The translations under genes and the position numbers were made by a program. Positions 16,820-25,963 of a stretch of DNA of 37,114 nt are shown in pieces (positions within the stretch are counted from its first letter, which is position 1; each line of letters starts with the position of its first letter). This DNA comes from an uncultured Pelagibacteraceae bacterium (GTDB lineage: Bacteria > Pseudomonadota > Alphaproteobacteria > Pelagibacterales > Pelagibacteraceae), in contig CACHML010000012.1 in NCBI GenBank assembly GCA_902580945.1, positions 1 through 37,114 on the forward strand. Reading direction: 5' to 3'. The notes below the pieces were generated by a model. It made no database searches and was not told the DNA's origin. It saw only the letters and a program-made list of their open reading frames with translations.

Positions 16820-16892
16820 ATTTATTCCCGGTTATGCCACCACAATTACTGCCTAAAAAGGACCGGAGGTATAAAACCAGAAATTGTGTGCG
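16820..16892 (-). ncRNA. rpsB leader RNA, predicted pseudoknot, probable cis-regulator
   Basis: The leader directly before rpsB is visibly richer in G and C than its surroundings. On the transcribed strand CACAATT (16888-16882) can pair with AATTGTG (16847-16841), a 7-bp stem that extends past a bulged G. CCGGT (16866-16862), inside that loop, can pair with ACCGG (16832-16828) downstream; the interleaved order makes a pseudoknot. Small hairpins GGT/ACC (16878-16868) and CCT/AGG (16860-16852 region) may fill the loop. The last helix covers the purine-rich GGGA near the start codon. A published comparative study of Pelagibacter reported a candidate cis-regulatory RNA ahead of the S2 gene (from memory, not checked); this is probably the same element. 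Confidence 0.75.
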
Positions 16893-16943
16893 TATTAATT
16901 TATGGAACTAATTACAAAAAAAATAAAAAAATACAAGTAATTT
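16889..16943 (-). promoter_or_regulatory. Probable rpsB promoter region (AT-rich)
   Basis: Between the dnaE stop and the structured leader is a 55-base tract made almost only of A and T. Two -35-like hexamers are present on the minus strand, TTGTAT (16936-16931) and TTGTAA (16917-16912), but neither has a convincing -10 at 16-18 bases. This is the largest gene-free gap in the minus-strand block, so a promoter here is likely on position; its exact elements are not resolved. Confidence 0.4.
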
Positions 16944-19900
16944 TTAATTTATTTCAATATTTTCATCTTTTCTCAATAAATTAAGCATTTTATGATCTAT
17001 TTTTCTATTTTCTTTTAATCGAAAAGATAAAGTTTTTTTATCAATATCAACATCAATTTTGATTTTAGTTTTACCATCTTCTAAACTAAATTCACTAATT
17101 TTATCTATATTGTCCAAATTTTTTAGTCTTATATTCACTTCATCAATTGGTTTATTAATAATTTGTTTCATAGAAATAATTTTTTTAATATTAATTTTTT
17201 TTTGTACCTTATTTTCATCAACAAAACTTTTTACTAATGTAATCATGACAGAATTACCTTCAACAAGTATTTCTCTATTTGATTCAAAAACATCAGAAAA
17301 TACAAAAAGCTCAAATACACTAGATAAATCTGAAAATTTGATTATTGCATACGATGTGCCTTTTTGTGTTTTTTTTTCTTGAACTTTTAAAATTGTCGAG
17401 GAAATATTTGAACTTAAAATATTTTCATTTGAATTAAATTCTTCATAATTAATAATATTATATTGGTTAAAAATAGACCTGTATTGATTTAGTGGATGGT
17501 CTGAAATAAAAAAGCCTAGTGTTTCAAATTCTTTTGATAATTTGACATCAATGTTCCAATCCTCAATTTTTTCTATATACGTTTCATCGTTCACATCTTC
17601 AAACAAATCTATTTGATTTGCTGAATTATTTTCAAAAATATTTTTTGATTTTAAAATAATATTAGGAATCGAATTGTATAAAGACTGTCTATTATTGTTA
17701 AGATTATCAAAAGCACCTGCTTTAACTAGACCTTCTAGCTGTAATTTATTTATATCTTTGGGATTTGCTCTCTTTATAAAATCATTTAAGTCCTTATATT
17801 CTCCATTTTTTTTTCTCTCATCTATTATTTTAGAAATTGCTTCATAGCCAACATTTTTAATAGCTCCTAAAGCATAAAGAAAATTTGTACCATCTGATGT
17901 AAAGTCTGCATAACATTTATTTATATCTGGACGAATTATATTTATATTTAATCTTTTTAGCTCCTCATAAAATTCACTTAGTTTTTTTTGATTTGAAAGT
18001 TCCATTGACATTGATGCAGCAAAAAACTCATGTGGATAATATGTTTTTAAAAATGCTGTTTGATAAGCTATTATTGCATATGCAGCTGCATGACTTTTGT
18101 TAAAACCATATTCTGCAAATGGTTCAATTTTTAAAAATATTCCTGCTGCTATATCTTTACTGATACCATTATTGTGTGCACCTATAACAAACCTTTCTTT
18201 TTGCTTTTCAAGTTCAGCTCTTTTCTTTTTTCCCATCGCTCTCCTTAAAATATCTGCTTCGCCCGCAGTAAATCCAGACAAAATTTGTGCTATTTGCATT
18301 ACTTGCTCCTGATAAATAATTACTCCATACGTGGGTTTAAGTATTGCCTCTAGTTTAGGATGTAAGTAATCTGGTTCTCTTTCTCCATGTTTGCAATCAT
18401 TATAAATAGGAATATTGCTCATAGGACCAGGTCTGTATAAAGCAACTAATGCAATTATATCTTCTAAATGATTTGGTTTCATATTAATTAAAGCATCTTT
18501 CATTCCAGAACTCTCTAACTGAAATAAGCCAACAGTTTTACCACTTGATAAAAGATCAAAAACTTTTTGATCGTCATAATTAATATTATCAATTTTAAAG
18601 TTTGATACTTTTTTTCTAACAAGTTTTTGAGTTTTGTTAATTACAGTTAGAGTCTTTAAGCCTAAAAAATCAAATTTGACTAATCCAGCATTTTCAGCTG
18701 AATACATATCAAATTGTGTTGATGGCAGAAGTAAATCTGCTGAAGTATCTTTGTACAAAGGTACAGTTTCGGTAAGTTTTTTGTCAGCTATAACAACACC
18801 AGCAGCATGAGTTGCAACATTTCTATTAAGGCCCTCTAGTTTTAATGATAGCTCTATCAAACGACTAACCCTTTTATCTTCTTTTATTAATTTTTGTAAT
18901 CTAGGCTCTACATTTATGCTTTCTTGCAGTTTTAAAGGTCTTGACGGGTCGAAAGGTATCATTTTACAAATGCTATCAACAAAACCATAAGGTAATCCTA
19001 ACACTCTTCCTACATCTCTTATTACCATTCGAGCCTTTAGTTTTCCAAAAGTTATTATATGTGCAACACTATCTTTATATTTAGTGGTTAAATATTTAAA
19101 AACTTGATCTCTTTTTTCCTCACAAAAATCTATGTCAAAATCTGGCATAGATATCCTATCTGGATTTAAAAACCTTTCAAAAATTAAATTAAATTTTATT
19201 GGATCAACGTCTGTTATCGAAAGGCACCATGCTACTAATGATCCTGCTCCAGAACCTCTACCAGGTCCAACGGGTATATTATTATTTTTTGCCCATTTTA
19301 TATAATCTGAAACTATTAAAAAATAACCAGAATAATTCATTTTAGTAATTATATTAATTTCGTGTAATAATCTTTTTTTATAAATTTCTTTTATATTTTC
19401 GTCATTTTCAATTTTAATTTTTAATTCTGGTTCAGATTCAAATTTTTCCTGTAAACCTTTTAATGAATTTTTTTTTAAATCTGCATTTACATCTGCTGAA
19501 TTAGAAGAGATGTTTGGAAGTATAGGTTTAGAAGAAATTGGTCTAAAATTACATCTGAGAGGTAAATTATAATTATTTTCCAATGCTTCTGGTAAATCTT
19601 TAAAAATTTCAATCATTTCATTTGATGATTTGAGATAATGATTATTTGACAATTTTAATCTTTTTTGATCATTTATGTAAGTTTTTTGACTAATACACAT
19701 TAATGCATCATGTGCCTCATGCATTTCCTTTTCCAAATAATAAACTTCGTTAGTTGCTATAATTGGTATTTTAAATTTTTTTGAGAGATCTAAATTAAAA
19801 TATTCAAATTGTTTTTCGTTTAAATCACCATGTCTCTGAATTTCTAAATAAAAATTTTCATTAAATTTTGAATTTAATAAATTTATTAATTCATCTAAAT

Positions 19901-20348
19901 CCTCAAATAAACCTTTATTAAAAAGGTTTCCAATTAGATTATATATAGAACCAGATAACACAATTATGCCTTCTCCAAATTTTAACAAATCTTCAACAGA
20001 ACAATGAGGGTTATCGTTATTGTGATTTTCTAAATAAGCTTTGGAAGAAAGTTCAATTAAATTTTGATACCCTTTATAATTTTTAGCAATTAACGGGATA
20101 ACTCCATAATTATTTTTATATTTAAATAAAATTTGTGAGCCAATAATAGGTTGAGTTCCAACGGAAGAAATACTTTCTGAAAATTCTAATGCACCTGACA
20201 AATTATAAGTATCGCTTATGCCAACTGCTTGGATTTTATTTTTTTTACAATATTCTTTAAGATCTTCAATTTTTAATGCACCCTCACAAATTGAATACTG
20301 AGAATGAATCTTAATTTGATTAAAAAAATTTTTCTTATATTGAACCAT
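16944..20348 (-). CDS. dnaE: DNA polymerase III alpha subunit
   Basis: DnaE is the replicative polymerase. The protein is 1134 aa. A PHP domain opens it (about 10-280); HSQYS at 15-19 departs from the metal-binding HxH pattern, so PHP proofreading is unlikely. The polymerase core has GPGRGSGAGS (361-370), catalytic Asp405 and Asp407 in PDFDIDF and Asp560 in KFDFLGL. GFNKSHAAAYA and the helix-hairpin-helix region around FIKRANPKDINKLQLEGLVKAGAFD follow. QIDLF (912-916) matches the beta-clamp binding motif. An OB-fold domain ends the protein. It overlaps lolD by 14 bases; the gap to rpsB holds the S2 leader. The motif set is that of the main replicative DnaE, not DnaE2/ImuC. Confidence 0.97.
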   Translation of the reverse strand: MVQYKKNFFNQIKIHSQYSICEGALKIEDLKEYCKKNKIQAVGISDTYNLSGALEFSESISSVGTQPIIGSQILFKYKNNYGVIPLIAKNYKGYQNLIELSSKAYLENHNNDNPHCSVEDLLKFGEGIIVLSGSIYNLIGNLFNKGLFEDLDELINLLNSKFNENFYLEIQRHGDLNEKQFEYFNLDLSKKFKIPIIATNEVYYLEKEMHEAHDALMCISQKTYINDQKRLKLSNNHYLKSSNEMIEIFKDLPEALENNYNLPLRCNFRPISSKPILPNISSNSADVNADLKKNSLKGLQEKFESEPELKIKIENDENIKEIYKKRLLHEINIITKMNYSGYFLIVSDYIKWAKNNNIPVGPGRGSGAGSLVAWCLSITDVDPIKFNLIFERFLNPDRISMPDFDIDFCEEKRDQVFKYLTTKYKDSVAHIITFGKLKARMVIRDVGRVLGLPYGFVDSICKMIPFDPSRPLKLQESINVEPRLQKLIKEDKRVSRLIELSLKLEGLNRNVATHAAGVVIADKKLTETVPLYKDTSADLLLPSTQFDMYSAENAGLVKFDFLGLKTLTVINKTQKLVRKKVSNFKIDNINYDDQKVFDLLSSGKTVGLFQLESSGMKDALINMKPNHLEDIIALVALYRPGPMSNIPIYNDCKHGEREPDYLHPKLEAILKPTYGVIIYQEQVMQIAQILSGFTAGEADILRRAMGKKKRAELEKQKERFVIGAHNNGISKDIAAGIFLKIEPFAEYGFNKSHAAAYAIIAYQTAFLKTYYPHEFFAASMSMELSNQKKLSEFYEELKRLNINIIRPDINKCYADFTSDGTNFLYALGAIKNVGYEAISKIIDERKKNGEYKDLNDFIKRANPKDINKLQLEGLVKAGAFDNLNNNRQSLYNSIPNIILKSKNIFENNSANQIDLFEDVNDETYIEKIEDWNIDVKLSKEFETLGFFISDHPLNQYRSIFNQYNIINYEEFNSNENILSSNISSTILKVQEKKTQKGTSYAIIKFSDLSSVFELFVFSDVFESNREILVEGNSVMITLVKSFVDENKVQKKINIKKIISMKQIINKPIDEVNIRLKNLDNIDKISEFSLEDGKTKIKIDVDIDKKTLSFRLKENRKIDHKMLNLLRKDENIEIN

Positions 20349-21018
20349 TGGTAACTTTTATATTACCATTATTCATAGTTATTTTACAGTCTGCCATATT
20401 AGCAAAATATCTATTGTGGGTTGCAAAAATGATAATTCTATTTTTATTTTTTAAATTAAAAAGAATTTTAAAAATTAGTTTAGCATTATTAGAATCTAGA
20501 TTTCCTGTTGGCTCATCTGCTAATATTATTTCAGGATTGTTAATTAAAGCTCTTGCAATTGCAATTCTCTGGTTTTCTCCTCCTGAAAGCTCATTGGGAA
20601 AATGATTTAACCTATTAATCATGCCTACTTCTTTAATTAATTTTTTTGCAAGTTCTTTTGATTTTTCTTTTTCTTTTGAGATTAACAAATTTGGCAAATA
20701 TACATTTTCCAAAGCTGTGAAATCTGATAATAAATTTTTATCTTGATATATAATTCCAATTTTACTTGCTCTTATAATATCATTTTCTACATTATTATTT
20801 ATGTTTATTTTCTTATTGTTTATTTCAATTGACCCAGTTGTGGGTGAATCTATCAGGGATAACATATTTAATAAGGTAGATTTGCCTGAACCAGATGGTC
20901 CCATAATAGAATAAGATTTACCTGATACAAAATTAAAAGATAAATCTTTTAAAACTTTGATTGCTTTATTTTTTTCGTATTTTTTTGATAAATTTATAAT
21001 TTTAATACAATTATTCAT
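20335..21018 (-). CDS. lolD: Lipoprotein-releasing ABC transporter ATP-binding protein
   Basis: LolD powers the release of lipoproteins from the inner membrane to LolA. The protein is 227 aa. Walker A is GPSGSGKST (40-48), the ABC signature LSGGE is at 144-148 and Walker B with the catalytic Glu is IILADE (164-169), followed by PTGNLDS and the switch His in FATHN. This is the MacB/LolD class of ATPases; the FtsX-like permease gene immediately upstream (8-base overlap) supports LolD rather than MacB or FtsE. Its end runs 14 bases into dnaE. Confidence 0.94.
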   Translation of the reverse strand: MNNCIKIINLSKKYEKNKAIKVLKDLSFNFVSGKSYSIMGPSGSGKSTLLNMLSLIDSPTTGSIEINNKKININNNVENDIIRASKIGIIYQDKNLLSDFTALENVYLPNLLISKEKEKSKELAKKLIKEVGMINRLNHFPNELSGGENQRIAIARALINNPEIILADEPTGNLDSNNAKLIFKILFNLKNKNRIIIFATHNRYFANMADCKITMNNGNIKVTNGSI

Positions 21019-22222
21019 ACTTAAGAGTTTTCACTGTATCTAGTAAAGATGCTTTTGAAGCAGGATATATAGATACAATAATTGTTGTTATTATTGAACA
21101 GAGTGAAATTATAATTATTGAAGTTATATTTATTTCAGAGGGTAGAGAATTCAAAATATAAATATCCGAAGGAAATAAAGATATACCAAATATATTAGAA
21201 ATAAATTGTCTTATATTTTCTATATAAATTGAAAAAAAAGTACCAATTAACACTCCAAATAAAGTTGCAGAAGTTCCTATGAGGAATCCTATAAAGAAGA
21301 AAATTTTTTTTATCGATTTATTTGTTACACCAATAGATTTCAAAATACCTATATCTCTTGTTTTGTTTTTAACTAAAATCGTAAGTCCAGATATTATATT
21401 GAAGGCTGCAACAATAATTATTAAAGAGAGAATAATAAACATTACGTTTCTCTCAACTTTTAATGCAGAAAATAAAGATTTGTTCATATCTGACCAAGTA
21501 TAAATTATAGAATCTGGGTATAAGTTTGATAAATTTTTCTTATGTTTTTCTATATTCTTTGGATTTTTGAAATAAAATTCTAAAAATCTGTTCTCTTTTT
21601 TTTTATTAAAAAAATTTTCTAGAGTTTCTAAATTAATATATGCAATATTTTCATTAAACTCAGACAAGCCACTATCAAAAATTGATATTATTTTAAATGT
21701 TTCTTGTTTAGGAAGTGTCCCAACAAGTGTTTGAATTCCAGCAGGAGACATAACCGTAATTTTATCGTCAATATTAACATTTAAATAAATACTCAATTCT
21801 TTGCCAATTGAAATAGAATTATTATTTAAGCTTTTGGATCCATAATATTCCTCATTATTAACTATTTGAAGTTTTTTATAATCATTCTCTAAGTATCCTT
21901 TTAAAAAAATACCTTTGGTATTATCTTTATTTAAGATTACTGCTTCTCCATCATTCGAAGGTATATTTTTTGTGAATTCGTTGTCATTAATTAATTTTAG
22001 CGGTGTATTGCTTTCTTTCACAACTGCGTGTGCATTAAAACCTATAATTTTGTTTATTAATTCAGTTCTAAAACCATTCATTACTGACATAACAATAATT
22101 AGAACTGCTACACCCAATGAAATACCAATAAATGAAAATATTGAGATAATGTTTAAAAAACCATCATTTTTTCTTGTCTTTAAAAATCTAAATACAACCT
22201 CTTTTTCTAGCTGTGTAATCAA
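21011..22222 (-). CDS. lolC: Lipoprotein-releasing system permease LolC/LolE
   Basis: This is the membrane partner of LolD. The protein is 403 aa with one N-terminal membrane helix (about 25-49), a periplasmic domain (about 50-255), then three helices (about 260-285, 305-335 and 366-386), the FtsX-type layout. The C-terminal YPASKASLLDTVKTLKYE resembles LolC/LolE ends. Only one permease gene is present, as in many alphaproteobacteria, so the complex is probably a homodimer with two LolD. The start is TTG at 22222, overlapping the proS stop by 4 bases; the first internal Met comes only within or after the first membrane helix, so TTG is the best start. Confidence 0.92.
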   Translation of the reverse strand: MITQLEKEVVFRFLKTRKNDGFLNIISIFSFIGISLGVAVLIIVMSVMNGFRTELINKIIGFNAHAVVKESNTPLKLINDNEFTKNIPSNDGEAVILNKDNTKGIFLKGYLENDYKKLQIVNNEEYYGSKSLNNNSISIGKELSIYLNVNIDDKITVMSPAGIQTLVGTLPKQETFKIISIFDSGLSEFNENIAYINLETLENFFNKKKENRFLEFYFKNPKNIEKHKKNLSNLYPDSIIYTWSDMNKSLFSALKVERNVMFIILSLIIIVAAFNIISGLTILVKNKTRDIGILKSIGVTNKSIKKIFFFIGFLIGTSATLFGVLIGTFFSIYIENIRQFISNIFGISLFPSDIYILNSLPSEINITSIIIISLCSIITTIIVSIYPASKASLLDTVKTLKYE

Positions 22223-23547
22223 TTTGATTTGGCTATTTGAATTTGTGATGCTACTTCCTCTATTTTTAACTTTTGGGTTTCACCATTTATTTCTTTAAAC
22301 TCTAATAAATCACCTTCAGTTTTATTTCCTATAATCAACTGATAAGGAATACCTATTAAATTAAATTTTTTAATTTTTGCTGAAATATTTTCATCGGTAT
22401 CATCTATAATAGCATCAATATTTTTAGATTTAAAATACTCGAATATTTTGTTAGATTTTTCTAAATTTGTAGTGTCATTTTTTTTAATCATTGGAATAAT
22501 TGCACAATCATAAGGAGAAACCGATATTGGCCATTTCATTATTTCATCTTTATCGTTATATTTTGCCTCAATTATGGCACCTACTAATCTAGAAACGCCT
22601 ATTCCATAGGATCCCATTTTCACAAATTCTTTTTTACCATTAAAATCAACTGCTGTATTCATTGGCTTAGAATATTTATCTCCAAAATAAAATATATGAC
22701 CTACTTCAATTCCTTTTGTATTTACTCTAAACTTTTCTGGCACTGCTTTTTCAAACTCTTCTTTATTAAATTTTTCATCAGTAACTGAATAAAACTTTTC
22801 AAACTCTTGTCTTAATTTTTTAAGTGAATTTTGCTCTATCAGAGTAGATGAGCTATCTACATCAAATATTCGTTTATCCGTATATATTTTGCTCTCACCT
22901 GTATCAGCTAAAATTATAAATTCATGAGAAAGATTTCCACCAATTGGTCCTGTGTCTGCAGCCATTGGTATTGCAGATAAGTTTAATCTTTTGAAAGTTC
23001 TTAAATATGACAGAAAAAATTTATTATACGAAAAAAAAGCTTCTTCATCATTTAGATCAAAAGAGTAGGCATCTTTCATATAAAATTCTCTACATCTCAT
23101 TATTCCAAATCTTGGTCTAAGCTCATCTCTAAACTTCCATTGAATATGATATAATAATTGTGGTAGTGATTTGTATGACTTAATACTTGATCTAAATATT
23201 TCTGTCACCAGCTCTTCATTAGTAGGTCCATAAAGCATTTCTCTGTTTTGACGATCTTTAATACGTAGCATCTCTTCACCATAATCATCATATCTTCCAC
23301 TTTCTTTCCAAATTTCAGCTGATTGAATTGTTGGCATCAAAATCTCTTGAACTCCTATTTTATCTTGTTCTTCTCTTACAATTTGCTCTATTTTTTTCAT
23401 TACCTTGAAACCAAGAGGTAACCATGAATAAATTCCCGCTGATGATTGCTTAATCATTCCAACTCTTAACATAAGCTGGTGAGATTTAATTTTAGCTTCC
23501 GTAGGATTATTTTTAAGAATTGGGACAAATGATTTTGAAAAATACAT
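22219..23547 (-). CDS. proS: Prolyl-tRNA synthetase, short form without editing domain
   Basis: ProS charges tRNA-Pro. The protein is 442 aa, the short alphaproteobacterial form: the editing insertion of about 180 residues present in E. coli ProRS between motifs 2 and 3 is missing, and a short linker (about 220-280) takes its place. Class II motifs are visible: motif 2 FRDELRPRFGIMRCREFYMKD (139-159) and motif 3 GSYGIGVSRLVGA (312-324); TGPIGGNLSHEF is at 199-210. Alanine mischarged to tRNA-Pro must be cleared by a separate deacylase if at all. It lies 8 bases after rnj and overlaps lolC by 4. Confidence 0.96.
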   Translation of the reverse strand: MYFSKSFVPILKNNPTEAKIKSHQLMLRVGMIKQSSAGIYSWLPLGFKVMKKIEQIVREEQDKIGVQEILMPTIQSAEIWKESGRYDDYGEEMLRIKDRQNREMLYGPTNEELVTEIFRSSIKSYKSLPQLLYHIQWKFRDELRPRFGIMRCREFYMKDAYSFDLNDEEAFFSYNKFFLSYLRTFKRLNLSAIPMAADTGPIGGNLSHEFIILADTGESKIYTDKRIFDVDSSSTLIEQNSLKKLRQEFEKFYSVTDEKFNKEEFEKAVPEKFRVNTKGIEVGHIFYFGDKYSKPMNTAVDFNGKKEFVKMGSYGIGVSRLVGAIIEAKYNDKDEIMKWPISVSPYDCAIIPMIKKNDTTNLEKSNKIFEYFKSKNIDAIIDDTDENISAKIKKFNLIGIPYQLIIGNKTEGDLLEFKEINGETQKLKIEEVASQIQIAKSN

Positions 23548-23555
23548 TTTATTAA

Positions 23556-25214
23556 TTAAATTCTAACCAAGTTTATATTTGTTAATGGTTTTTTCCCAGT
23601 TTTTTCTTTTGAAAATTTACGACAAGTTATTTTAAGAGCATCTATAAGATTATCCTTTTGTTTTGCATTGTTTAATGAAAATGTTCTAACTGTTTTTTCT
23701 ATTTCTTCCTCTAACCCATAAATAAAATCATCATTCTCATATACTGGTAGACCTCTAAATGTTACTAAGGGTTTATTGTGGATGTTACCTTTTGGTGTAA
23801 TCATAATTGTTGCCTCTAAAAATCCATTTGACGAAATATTTCTTCTTTCTTTTATTGATTTAGAATCTTCCTCTACTGGAACATTTCCATCTAAATAAAT
23901 TCTTCCACTTGGCGCTTTGTCATAGACCTCTGGCTTATCTCCAGGATATAACTTAACAATGTCTCCATTTTCTACTTGGACTGGGTATTTGACTTGCATT
24001 TCTTTAGCAAATTCGATGTGCTCTATCATATGTCTATGCTCTCCATGTACTGGTATTACTGCTTTTGGTTTAACCCAATTGTACATATCTCTCAAATCTT
24101 CCCTATTTGGATGACCTGACACATGAATGTATTCATTATCTTCAGATATTACCTCTATTCCCTCTTTTACTAAGTTATTGTGAAGTTTATATAATTTTTT
24201 TTCATTTCCTGGAATAATTTTTGAAGAAAAAATTACCGCGTCTTTTCTTTCTATAAATACATCTGGATGTGTATATTTAACTATTCTATTCATTGCACCC
24301 ATTGGTTCTCCCTGACTGCCAGTACATAAATAAACAATTTTGTCTCTAGATATATTTTTAGCATCCCTGGGGTCTATTGGATTAATAACTTTTTTGAGAT
24401 AACCACATTGTCTTGCCGCTTTAAAAATTCTATGCATTGATCTACCAACTAATGAAATATGTCTACCTGTTTTTTCAGCACAATAAAAAACAGACTCCAT
24501 TCTAGCTACATTAGAAGCAAAAGAAGTAACAATTATTCTTTTTTTTAATCTTTCAAATACTTTGAGTAAATTTTTACGAACATCAAGTTCTGAACCTGCT
24601 CTACCTGCACTAAATACATTTGTTGAGTCACAAATCATTGCTAAAACTCCCTCATTTCCAATTTCCTTGAGTCTTTCTGAATTTATATTTCCACCTATTA
24701 ATGGGTCTGGATCACATTTCCAGTCACCTGTATGCAAAATATTTCCTACGGGTGTTTGTATTCTTAGTCCATTAGGTTCCAGTATGGAATGAGTAAGGGT
24801 TACAAATTCAATTTTAAAAGGATTCAAATTAATTGTGCTATTAAGTTCAACAATTTTTAAATAACCAGTTATATCAATTTTTTTTTCTTTAAATTTTTCA
24901 GTAATTAATACAGAAGTGAATGGTGTAGCATAAATATTGCATTTTAATTTTGGCCATACATGAGCAATTGCCCCAATATGGTCTTCATGTGCATGAGTAA
25001 GGATTATACCAAGCAAATCATCTTTTTTATCAATAATAAAACCTGGATCAGGATATATTATATCAACACCAGGGACAGTATCATCAGCGAACGTTACACC
25101 AACATCTACTATAATCCATTTTTGATTATCTGATTTGCCATATGCAAATAGGTTCATGTTCATTCCTATTTCGCCAGATCCTCCTAGAGGACAAAATAAT
25201 AATTCATCTTTCAT
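23556..25214 (-). CDS. rnj: Ribonuclease J
   Basis: RNase J is a beta-CASP metallo-beta-lactamase with 5'-3' exonuclease and endonuclease activity that acts in mRNA decay and rRNA maturation. The protein is 552 aa. The zinc motif HAHEDH is at 74-79, with GDVGVTFAD-like DVGVTF (37-42), HTGDWK and the beta-CASP stretches CTGSQGEPMGAM and HVSGHPNREDL; IPVHGEHRHM provides the late metal-binding His. A C-terminal RNase J domain of about 100 residues follows. Its place after coaX and birA downstream of the nuo genes is common in alphaproteobacteria, where RNase J often coexists with RNase E. No clear Shine-Dalgarno. Confidence 0.95.
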   Translation of the reverse strand: MKDELLFCPLGGSGEIGMNMNLFAYGKSDNQKWIIVDVGVTFADDTVPGVDIIYPDPGFIIDKKDDLLGIILTHAHEDHIGAIAHVWPKLKCNIYATPFTSVLITEKFKEKKIDITGYLKIVELNSTINLNPFKIEFVTLTHSILEPNGLRIQTPVGNILHTGDWKCDPDPLIGGNINSERLKEIGNEGVLAMICDSTNVFSAGRAGSELDVRKNLLKVFERLKKRIIVTSFASNVARMESVFYCAEKTGRHISLVGRSMHRIFKAARQCGYLKKVINPIDPRDAKNISRDKIVYLCTGSQGEPMGAMNRIVKYTHPDVFIERKDAVIFSSKIIPGNEKKLYKLHNNLVKEGIEVISEDNEYIHVSGHPNREDLRDMYNWVKPKAVIPVHGEHRHMIEHIEFAKEMQVKYPVQVENGDIVKLYPGDKPEVYDKAPSGRIYLDGNVPVEEDSKSIKERRNISSNGFLEATIMITPKGNIHNKPLVTFRGLPVYENDDFIYGLEEEIEKTVRTFSLNNAKQKDNLIDALKITCRKFSKEKTGKKPLTNINLVRI

Positions 25215-25219
25215 AATTT

Positions 25220-25960
25220 TTAGTAAATTGCCACTTTTAAAATTCCTTTAATTGTTAGATTTTTATCAACTGTTTTAATACCTTTAATTGATGATTTAAA
25301 TAAGTGTGCAAATCCACCTGTAAGTATAATTTTAAACTTCTTTCTAGTTTGTTTTAAGATAAGTTTAATGATATTTTCAATTAAGCCAGTATAACCATGA
25401 TAAAAACCAGCTCTAACCGCACTTTTAGTATTTTTACCAATCACATTTGCAGTCTTTTCTAGCTTAATATTTGGGATTAAAGAGGCTTTGTTTATTAAAT
25501 TTTTCAAAGAAAGCTCTACTCCTGGTGCTAAAACACCTCCGATATAATCTTTTTTAATGACAATGTCAAAATTTGTAGCTGTTCCAAAATCAACTATAAT
25601 ATAATTAAACTTACTATCAATAACAGCAATAGCATTAGCTAAACGATCAGAGCCAATTTGTTTTCTATTTACTTTTATATTTATAAATTTTTTTAAATTA
25701 CATTTTTTTAATTCAACACAATTCAATTTAGTAATTTCATTAATAGTTTTTTTTATTAGTTTATACGAATTAGGGACAACTGAACTAAAGAGTGCTTTTC
25801 TAAGTTTGGAATTATATTTTCTTAAAAATAATAATTCTTTTTTGATAAATTTTTTGTTTAAATTTTTCCTATAAATTTTAATATTTTTGATTAATTTTAA
25901 ATTGTTGTTAAATAAGCAAATTTTAACTGCAGTATTTCCAATATCTCCAATTAAATACAT
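25220..25960 (-). CDS. coaX: Type III pantothenate kinase
   Basis: CoaX phosphorylates pantothenate, the first step of CoA synthesis; it is feedback-resistant and unrelated to CoaA. The protein is 246 aa of the ASKHA fold. The phosphate-binding DIGNT is at 6-10, GSDRLANA at 103-110, the DFGTATNFD adenosine-region motif at 124-132 and GGVLAPG at 141-147. A Shine-Dalgarno GGAG lies 8 bases before the ATG, inside the 3' end of birA. In many bacteria coaX and birA are neighbours; here they are separated by 3 bases. The protein is very lysine rich. Confidence 0.95.
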   Translation of the reverse strand: MYLIGDIGNTAVKICLFNNNLKLIKNIKIYRKNLNKKFIKKELLFLRKYNSKLRKALFSSVVPNSYKLIKKTINEITKLNCVELKKCNLKKFINIKVNRKQIGSDRLANAIAVIDSKFNYIIVDFGTATNFDIVIKKDYIGGVLAPGVELSLKNLINKASLIPNIKLEKTANVIGKNTKSAVRAGFYHGYTGLIENIIKLILKQTRKKFKIILTGGFAHLFKSSIKGIKTVDKNLTIKGILKVAIY

Positions 25961-25963
25961 ATA

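Noticed and set aside
21915..22298. Open frame of 127 codons antisense to the lolC/proS junction
   Set aside because: It covers the conserved ends of two real genes on the other strand; no family features, no start signal.
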